A stretch of 13,004 nucleotides of DNA from contig JAPLWW010000116.1 in NCBI GenBank assembly GCA_026396375.1, positions 1-13,004 of the forward strand. The letters run 5' to 3'. Position numbers and translations under genes: made by a program. This document shows, in pieces, positions 5,724-10,189 of this stretch. Under the pieces are notes generated by a model, which made no database searches, was not told the DNA's origin, and saw only the letters and a program-made list of their open reading frames with translations. This stretch comes from Microcaldota archaeon (GTDB lineage: Archaea; Micrarchaeota; Micrarchaeia; Anstonellales; J096). Every line of letters starts with the position of its first letter. Position 1 is the first letter of the stretch.

Positions 5724-6326
5724 TCATTTCACCCTTCTCTTGTCGCTTTCCATCTTTTCCTTCTTCTCCTTTTTCTCAGGCTTCTTTTCCTCCTTGGGCT
5801 CCTTTATCCACTCGTCCTTGCCAAGGCCCTCTCCCCTCATGGTAAGGCTTATCTTTATGTTGCTTGCAGAGCCTTTCATGCTTACAGTTGAGGCCTTTGC
5901 AAAGATGATGTCCCCTTTCTTGAGCTTCTTTCCATTAACTCCTTCAAGGATCCTGTCCTTCTTGTTTACAGAGAACCTGTCCTTTGATATCTGGGAGATG
6001 TGCAGAAGCGCCTCTATGGGCCCTATTATCACGAATGCGCCGAAGTCCATGACATCCTTGATCACTCCCTTGTAGACTTCGTTGACATCTATTGTGAACG
6101 TTATCATGTCAAACTCTGTTGTGAAATATATGTTTGGGTCCCCTGAAACGACTATGCCCTTGCTTATGGGATTGGCATCTATTATCTTCACTACCAGCCC
6201 AAGATCCCTTATCAGCTTTCCCTCGTATTTCTCCTTGAGCACTTCCTTTATCGCTTCGCCGATGTCCCTTTTTGCCAAAGCAGGGCTTACCCTGATCTTT
6301 TCTTCTGCCTTCACGACGCTATACAT
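5724..6326 (-). CDS. rpo7: RNA polymerase subunit Rpo7 (RpoE1)
   Basis: Rpo7 forms the RNA polymerase stalk with Rpo4 and helps in promoter opening and RNA binding. The 200-residue product has the N-terminal RNP-like domain (1-80: MYSVVKAEEKIRVSP, the helix KEVLKEKYEG, GLVVKIID and the strand FDMITF) and an S1 RNA-binding domain (82-165) with EVYKGVIKDVMDFGAFV and LLHISQIS. After about residue 166 comes an extra Lys/Glu-rich tail of some 30 residues, so the protein is slightly longer than many homologues. GGGGTG (6332-6337) lies five bases before the ATG. It leads a run rpo7, spt4, eS26, DUF1805. In many archaea the next genes are instead eS24 and eS27. Confidence 0.95.
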   Translation of the reverse strand: MYSVVKAEEKIRVSPALAKRDIGEAIKEVLKEKYEGKLIRDLGLVVKIIDANPISKGIVVSGDPNIYFTTEFDMITFTIDVNEVYKGVIKDVMDFGAFVIIGPIEALLHISQISKDRFSVNKKDRILEGVNGKKLKKGDIIFAKASTVSMKGSASNIKISLTMRGEGLGKDEWIKEPKEEKKPEKKEKKEKMESDKRRVK

Positions 6327-6366
6327 TGCAACACCCCATATTGAGCTATAAGCTAAGCTTCAAAAT

Positions 6367-6376
6367 GTTTTAAAAC
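6367..6376 (-). promoter_or_regulatory. TATA box of the rpo7 operon
   Basis: GTTTTAAAAC is a self-complementary TATA box about 40 bases before the rpo7 ATG. A start near 6342 would leave a short leader holding GGGGTG. The divergent ferredoxin TATA box lies only about 17 bases away. Confidence 0.5.
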
Positions 6377-6393
6377 CTGATTAATGGGATATG

Positions 6394-6403
6394 TTTTTAA
6401 AAG
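6394..6403 (+). promoter_or_regulatory. TATA box of the ferredoxin-reductase pair
   Basis: TTTTTAAAAG lies so that transcription would begin near 6424, just ahead of the ribosome binding site AAGGTG (6426-6431). It overlaps an in-frame ATG at 6391, which therefore cannot be the true start of the ferredoxin. Confidence 0.5.
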
Positions 6404-6438
6404 AATTGGAAAAACTAATTGCTGTAAGGTGCAATCAA

Positions 6439-6666
6439 ATGATAATGATAGACCACGAGGGGTGCATCAAGTGCGTCGGGTGCTCGTCGGTGTGCCCGAA
6501 GAACGCCATAGAGTACATAGGGGAAAGGATGGCAACCTACCCTGAGCTTTGCATAGACTGCGGGCTTTGCATAAAGGCATGCCCTGCAAACGTGATTGAG
6601 CTGTTTCCCAAGATAAAAGACATATCGCAATTGCCTCCTGAGGCAAGGAAGAAATACAACGTGTGA
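6439..6666 (+). CDS. 2[4Fe-4S] ferredoxin, likely partner of the reductase
   Basis: The 75-residue protein has two classic cluster motifs, CIKCVGCSSVCP and CIDCGLCIKACP, which bind two [4Fe-4S] clusters for low-potential electron transfer in the cytoplasm. An ATG at 6391 in the same frame would add 16 residues (MFLKELEKLIAVRCNQ) but sits inside the TATA box. The chosen ATG has AAGGTG eight bases upstream and starts immediately before the first cluster as in other small ferredoxins. The stop overlaps or abuts the geranylgeranyl reductase gene, so the two are co-translated. An adjacent ferredoxin is a reported electron donor for a methanogen geranylgeranyl reductase, which supports this partnership here (inference). 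Confidence 0.9.
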   Translation: MIMIDHEGCIKCVGCSSVCPKNAIEYIGERMATYPELCIDCGLCIKACPANVIELFPKIKDISQLPPEARKKYNV

Positions 6667-6671
6667 TTCAG

Positions 6672-7898
6672 ATGGAAAGGAAGGATTATGATGTCATTAT
6701 AGTAGGCGCTGGCCCTGCAGGCTCCACTTTGGCCAGGATCTGCGCCCAGGGAGGCCTTGACGTTGCCGTTTTTGACAAGAGGAAGGCCATTGGAAACCCC
6801 GTAAGGTGCGGTGAGGGCCTTGGCTCAAGGGAAGTCATAGAGCAGGGCCTTGAGGTTCCCAGATGGGCAATCTCGACAGATGTCAAGGGAGCGAAGGTCG
6901 TTGCCCCCAATGGCAAGGAATTAATATGGGAATCAAAGGAGACAAGTGGATGGATCCTCGAAAGGAAGCTTTTTGATAGTTGGTTAGCGCAATTGGCAGT
7001 CGCAAAAGGAGCCGAGATCCATGTCAACAACAGGGTTATTGATGTCATCAGGGAAAACGGAAAGCTAAAGGGAGTGAAAGTAAAGAATGGGGCATGCCCT
7101 GACATCTGCGACTATACTGCAAAGATCATTGTTTCTGCAGAAGGCATGGAAAGCCTAACTGCAAGGAAAATGGGATTTCCCACTGTCCATAGGCTTTACG
7201 ATGTGGATACCTGCTACCAATACGAGATGCAGCCTTACAATCATCAAAACTTAATTGAGCTTTATTTCGGCAACAAGATAGCCCCAAGGGGATACGTTTG
7301 GATATTTCCCAAAGCCAACAAAAGGGCAAACGTCGGAATAGGAATAGGGGCGCACCTTGAAACCCAACTCAAGAAGAGCAACATAAAGGGAGCTGATCCA
7401 AAGCCTTATCTTGACGAGTTTGTGAAAAACAACAAGGAGCTAAAGGAAGCTTCTACATTGATGGATTTCGGGGGAGTCATAAGCGTCTGCGAGCCCATAG
7501 GAAAGTTCACTATGGACAATGCAATGGTCATTGGAACCGCTGCAAAGCAGGTTGATCCTATCCATGGAGGAGGGATCGCATTGGCCATGGAATCAGGCGC
7601 ATTGGCAGGAAACGCCATCCTTGAGGCAAAGAAGAACAGCAACTTCACAGAGGGATTCCTTTTCAACGCCTATGAGAAGCCATGGAGGGAAACTGCAGGA
7701 AGCAAGATGGCAAAAAGATTGTTGCTGAGGAAGGTCATGGAAAAGCTGGATGATGATGATTTGAATTATATATTCAGCAACATGAACCAGGAGGACCTTG
7801 CGGAGATAGTGGGAAAGAGCAAGTTCGCCGAGACTGCGGCAAGGATGGTCGCCGGAAGGCCCCAGCTATTGAAGGTCCTTGGAGCTTTGATGGGATAA
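6672..7898 (+). CDS. Geranylgeranyl reductase, FAD-dependent (archaeal lipid saturation)
   Basis: This flavoprotein of the GGR family reduces double bonds in the isoprenoid chains of archaeal membrane lipids. The 408 residues start with the FAD Rossmann motif VIIVGAGPAGSTLA (8-21) and acidic VFDKR (33-37). The family's NPVRCGEG (42-49, Cys46) and PRGYVWIFPK (205-214, the P-x-x-Y-x-W-x-F-P substrate motif) are both present. The second flavin motif reads GTAAKQVDPIHGGG (288-301), where most homologues have GD at the start; here the Asp is Thr289. ATG 6672 is chosen. A GTG at 6663 overlapping the ferredoxin stop would add three residues (MIQ) and cannot be excluded. The neighbouring ferredoxin probably supplies electrons. 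A role in other isoprenoid reductions is possible. Confidence 0.9.
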   Translation: MERKDYDVIIVGAGPAGSTLARICAQGGLDVAVFDKRKAIGNPVRCGEGLGSREVIEQGLEVPRWAISTDVKGAKVVAPNGKELIWESKETSGWILERKLFDSWLAQLAVAKGAEIHVNNRVIDVIRENGKLKGVKVKNGACPDICDYTAKIIVSAEGMESLTARKMGFPTVHRLYDVDTCYQYEMQPYNHQNLIELYFGNKIAPRGYVWIFPKANKRANVGIGIGAHLETQLKKSNIKGADPKPYLDEFVKNNKELKEASTLMDFGGVISVCEPIGKFTMDNAMVIGTAAKQVDPIHGGGIALAMESGALAGNAILEAKKNSNFTEGFLFNAYEKPWRETAGSKMAKRLLLRKVMEKLDDDDLNYIFSNMNQEDLAEIVGKSKFAETAARMVAGRPQLLKVLGALMG

Positions 7899-7901
7899 AA
7901 A

Positions 7902-7918
7902 GATAATCTTCTATTATC
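7902..7918. terminator. Hairpin between convergent genes, likely bidirectional terminator
   Basis: GATAAT (7902-7907) and ATTATC (7913-7918) are perfect complements around CTTCT. The hairpin lies between the stops of the reductase and the minus-strand gene starting at 8291, overlapping the latter's stop codon, and is followed on the plus strand by CCTTTTTCC. Confidence 0.45.
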
Positions 7919-8291
7919 GTTGTCCTTTTTCCATATCCATCTTTTCATGGATCAATGATTTGTAATTGTCATAGAGGAAACCGTATATCCCATCTTTGGT
8001 CTCAAGGTGATCCTCTGTCCTTGGCATATTCCGCCTTTTCTTCTTTTCCAATTCACGGAATCTCCTGCTCAACAGATCATTGTATATCCTTATCCTTTCG
8101 CCAAGTCTTAATTTTTCAATGCCCTTTAGGGAATTCCTGTATGCCCTTGGCAGGTCATCAATTCCATTTATCCCTTCCGGCTCCGATTTGTTTCTTCCGA
8201 ATATCGTGGCTATGGTAATGCCAATTGCCCTGAGGCCTTTCTTGTTTGAGGCATTGGCATTTTCCTTTATTCTCTGCATTGCGATCTCCAT
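7914..8291 (-). CDS. Hypothetical protein, 125 residues, charged and helical
   Basis: I do not recognise this protein. It is soluble, basic and mostly helical: a first half with GLRAIGITIATIFGRNK (19-35), then a long charged helix around LKGIEKLRLGERIRIYNDLLS (55-75) and RRFRELEKKKRRN. The end GIYGFLYDNYKSLIHEKMD is aromatic-rich. The single short hydrophobic stretch at 22-31 is too short for a membrane segment. Its ATG lies nine bases after the stop of the 71-residue gene, with AGGTTATT as a weak ribosome binding site, so the two probably share an mRNA. A later Met5 is an alternative start. Overlapping plus-strand frames show no ordered composition. Confidence 0.6.
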   Translation of the reverse strand: MEIAMQRIKENANASNKKGLRAIGITIATIFGRNKSEPEGINGIDDLPRAYRNSLKGIEKLRLGERIRIYNDLLSRRFRELEKKKRRNMPRTEDHLETKDGIYGFLYDNYKSLIHEKMDMEKGQR

Positions 8292-8300
8292 AATAATAAC

Positions 8301-8516
8301 CTACACTTTTCCGAAAAGGTGCCTGTATTTGTCCTCCATCTTGCAGACAAAAGGGTTCTCCTCGTGGTACTGAGGATTTCCGATGATCCCTATTCCCGTG
8401 GGCTCCAATTTGTGCTTTTCCAGCATTACAGCAAGGGCGGAATCGGATGTCCAAAGGTTTCCCCTCATCTTCTGCATCTTTTTAATCACTTTTTTCCCGG
8501 ATCTTATGCTTTCCAT
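8301..8516 (-). CDS. Hypothetical protein, 71 residues
   Basis: The family is unknown. The N-terminal 20 residues are basic (MESIRSGKKVIKKMQKMRG), followed by a short helix (SDSALAVMLEKH) and a region with IGIIGNPQYHEENPF and a lone Cys. No known motif is visible. The ATG is 26 bases from a TATA box (8542-8549), so the mRNA is expected to be leaderless, and the downstream gene at 8291 should be its operon partner. The upstream promoter shares an unusual sequence with the promoter of the 166-residue gene (9118), which suggests common control. It could be a remnant of a longer gene, but I see no frameshifted continuation. Confidence 0.55.
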   Translation of the reverse strand: MESIRSGKKVIKKMQKMRGNLWTSDSALAVMLEKHKLEPTGIGIIGNPQYHEENPFVCKMEDKYRHLFGKV

Positions 8517-8541
8517 GAAAAATAGTTTAATTGCATGTTCT

Positions 8542-8568
8542 TTTAAATGTTTATTGTTGTTTGATCTA
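8542..8568 (-). repeat. Shared promoter element, copy A (upstream of the 71-residue gene)
   Basis: On the plus strand this reads TTTAAATG, four bases, then TTGTTGTTTGATCTA. On the minus strand that is TAGATCAAACAACAA followed by the TATA box CATTTAAA, 26 bases ahead of the ATG at 8516. Copy B at 9141-9164 repeats both blocks exactly with a one-base spacer. Confidence 0.6.
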
Positions 8569-8617
8569 GTAAATGTCCCGGAGCCCTTACAGGCTAATCA
8601 TTATTTTTTATCAAATC

Positions 8618-9118
8618 TTAATTTCTTTTTGGATATGAGGAGATAAATTCCCTCTTCCTTAGAGGTTTTGGCAGGTAATAATGCCAAAGCCATCTTCCAT
8701 TTTCTGTCCTTGACTTTTTCAGATCCCTTCCAGGAGGCGGCGCGTACGGTTTGCCGTATTCTTTTCTGCTTTCAACCCTCCATAATGAGGAAAGGTCTGC
8801 ATCAAAGTACCAATCCCCCCTTTTTGGCGCCCATCCCTGCTGCATTGCTTCATTTTCCATGCAATTGGCTATGTATTTTGGAGTAATCCAGTTAGGGATG
8901 CTGAATGGCCCGCCTATATACTTCAAATCATCCAGCTTTCTTATCAGATCCGGGACGCAAGGCCTTAATATTCCAGGCCTTCTTCCTCCCTTGAGCAACC
9001 TTTCATAGGACCTTTCCTGGTTTATGAAAATATCATCGTCTTTTCTTGAAGATTCAGGCTTGAATTTCCGTATCCCTGGTTTCAGGTTTTTCCTGCTTCT
9101 CCTGATTGTCTTTTGCAT
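8618..9118 (-). CDS. Hypothetical protein, 166 residues, aromatic-rich
   Basis: I do not recognise the family. The N-terminal 30 residues are strongly basic (MQKTIRRSRKNLKPGIRKF), suggestive of nucleic-acid contact. The rest is rich in Trp, Tyr and Pro, with patches such as GGPFSIPNWITPKYIA, GDWYFDADLSSLWRVE and GRWLWHYYLPKPLR. There is no signal peptide or membrane span, and two cysteines. The composition differs from the Lys/Glu-rich housekeeping neighbours, which may point to acquisition or to a lineage-restricted gene. The ATG lies 23 bases from the CATTTAAA box of copy B, so a leaderless mRNA is likely. The gene lies exactly between the two copies of the repeated promoter element. Confidence 0.6.
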   Translation of the reverse strand: MQKTIRRSRKNLKPGIRKFKPESSRKDDDIFINQERSYERLLKGGRRPGILRPCVPDLIRKLDDLKYIGGPFSIPNWITPKYIANCMENEAMQQGWAPKRGDWYFDADLSSLWRVESRKEYGKPYAPPPGRDLKKSRTENGRWLWHYYLPKPLRKREFISSYPKRN

Positions 9119-9140
9119 TATAATATAGTTATAATATATG

Positions 9141-9164
9141 TTTAAATGCTTGTTGTTTGATCTA
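9141..9164 (-). repeat. Shared promoter element, copy B (upstream of the 166-residue gene)
   Basis: TTTAAATG (9141-9148), one base, then TTGTTGTTTGATCTA (9150-9164): both blocks are identical to copy A, and only the spacer differs (1 versus 4 bases). It sits between the rnhB stop and the ATG at 9118, with the TATA-like block at leaderless distance. Confidence 0.6.
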
Positions 9165-9167
9165 AGA

Positions 9168-9791
9168 TCAGAGCTTGCCCTGCATTATCTTCTTGTCTTT
9201 CGCCAGCCCCAAATGGGCCAAAGTGCTCCATTTCTTCCTAACATATGGCTCAATCTTCTCATAATTGGCCTTGACAAACTCGATTGTCCTTTCATCAGCA
9301 GGATATCCGCTTCCGAAGAACCCCAGCTCATTATGCAATTTCTTTATCTCATTGTCCCTAGTCACTTTTGCTATTATGCTTGCGCAAGCAACCACGCAGT
9401 AGTTTTCATCCGCCTTGTGTTCCGCCGTAACCTGCTTCGCGCCTTTCTCCTTAAGCTCATTGACCATCCTTGTGCCGTCGTGCTCGAAAAGGTCAACAAA
9501 CATGTGGTCCGGCTTCGCCTTTGAGACGAAATCACTGATAATCCCGTTCTCCATGGTATTGATGTTTTCTTTGTCTATCCTGGAAGGAAGTATCTTCTCT
9601 ATTTCAATGTGCTTGGCCTTCTTTTCTATTTCAAGAAAAAGAGATTCCCTCTGGGAGGGAGACAATTGCTTAGAATCCTTTCTGACAAGGAGGCTTATTT
9701 CCTCCAGGCCTTTCTTTTCAAAACAGACAAAAGCAATCACTAGGGGCCCAACCAAGGCGCCCCTTCCTGCCTCATCCACTCCGCAAATCAT
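9168..9791 (-). CDS. rnhB: Ribonuclease HII
   Basis: RNase HII cuts the RNA strand of RNA-DNA hybrids and single ribonucleotides embedded in DNA. The 207 residues start with the signature CGVDEAGRGALVGPLV (catalytic Asp6 and Glu7). The third acidic residue is Asp100 in HMFVDLFEHDG, and the fourth Asp128 in EHKADENY, followed by VVACASIIAKVTRD (133-146). The end has GSGYPAD and the helix before KKWSTLAHLGLA, as in archaeal type 2 enzymes. Length is typical. Its ATG overlaps the stop of the PRC-barrel gene as ATGA, so it is translationally coupled and probably shares its promoter. Confidence 0.95.
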   Translation of the reverse strand: MICGVDEAGRGALVGPLVIAFVCFEKKGLEEISLLVRKDSKQLSPSQRESLFLEIEKKAKHIEIEKILPSRIDKENINTMENGIISDFVSKAKPDHMFVDLFEHDGTRMVNELKEKGAKQVTAEHKADENYCVVACASIIAKVTRDNEIKKLHNELGFFGSGYPADERTIEFVKANYEKIEPYVRKKWSTLAHLGLAKDKKIMQGKL

Positions 9792-10045
9792 TCAGAAATG
9801 TGCCTTTTGTCCACGACGACATAATCTGAGACTGCCATGACTGTCTCGAACGGCAAGTAAGCCTTTGTGTTTACTTTCTTCAATTTTGAAACCGTTGGGC
9901 TGTCATGGTTCGGGTCCAAAACAATGTATTCCATTGCTCCGCTTATTTCGTTTATCGCGACGTCAACTACCCTTCCCAAATCTTCCCCTTCATTCGATAT
10001 GACTTTCCTTCCTGAGAGCTGCCTTGCAAGCATGTACCTTGCCAT
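9788..10045 (-). CDS. PRC-barrel domain protein
   Basis: The 85-residue protein is a single PRC-barrel: RQLSGRKVISNEGEDLG, then RVVDVAINEISGAMEYIVLD and YLPFETVMAVSDYVVVD. In archaea such stand-alone domains are common and have been linked to RNA metabolism and to cell division (CdpB-type PRC-barrel proteins that interact with SepF). Which applies here is not shown by sequence. A GTG upstream would add three residues, but it lies inside the ribosome binding site AGGTGA (10051-10056), so ATG 10043-10045 is the start. It leads the operon with rnhB. An inverted repeat surrounds its TATA box. Confidence 0.88.
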   Translation of the reverse strand: MARYMLARQLSGRKVISNEGEDLGRVVDVAINEISGAMEYIVLDPNHDSPTVSKLKKVNTKAYLPFETVMAVSDYVVVDKRHISE

Positions 10046-10070
10046 CCAAATCACCTTTTGATACCCTATA

Positions 10071-10097
10071 CCATTAGAAGATTTAAAAATCTAATGG
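10071..10097 (-). promoter_or_regulatory. Perfect 8-bp inverted repeat around the PRC-barrel/rnhB TATA box (operator candidate)
   Basis: CCATTAGA (10071-10078) and TCTAATGG (10090-10097) are exact inverted copies. The 11-base spacer between them holds the TATA core (AGATTTAAAAA on the plus strand). Protein binding to both arms would block TBP, so this looks like a repressor operator. The placement upstream of the PRC-barrel ATG fits a minus-strand promoter. Confidence 0.55.
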
Positions 10098-10160
10098 TTG
10101 GCATTTCCGAAAGCCCCTACAGCTGTCCATAAATTAGGAATACCAATTGTTTTTTAATGA

Positions 10161-10168
10161 TTTATATT
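10161..10168 (+). promoter_or_regulatory. TATA box of the P-type ATPase (leaderless)
   Basis: TTTATATT ends 21 bases before the ATG at 10190. There is no ribosome binding site between them. A T-run TTTTTT precedes it at about 10150-10155. Confidence 0.45.
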
Positions 10169-10189
10169 GAATAAACCCATGTTTTAGGC

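Noticed and set aside
6391..6438. Longer ferredoxin start at 6391
   Set aside because: That ATG lies inside the TATA box and has no ribosome binding site; ATG 6439 has AAGGTG at the right distance.
7955..8646. Plus-strand frames over the orphan island
   Set aside because: They are Ser/Phe/Leu/Cys-rich shadow translations without promoters or ribosome binding sites; the minus-strand frames have both TATA boxes and neighbour-like codon use.
9159..9169. GATC-TAA-GATC near the rnhB stop
   Set aside because: A short inverted repeat of a common four-base word; no evidence of function beyond overlap with promoter copy B.
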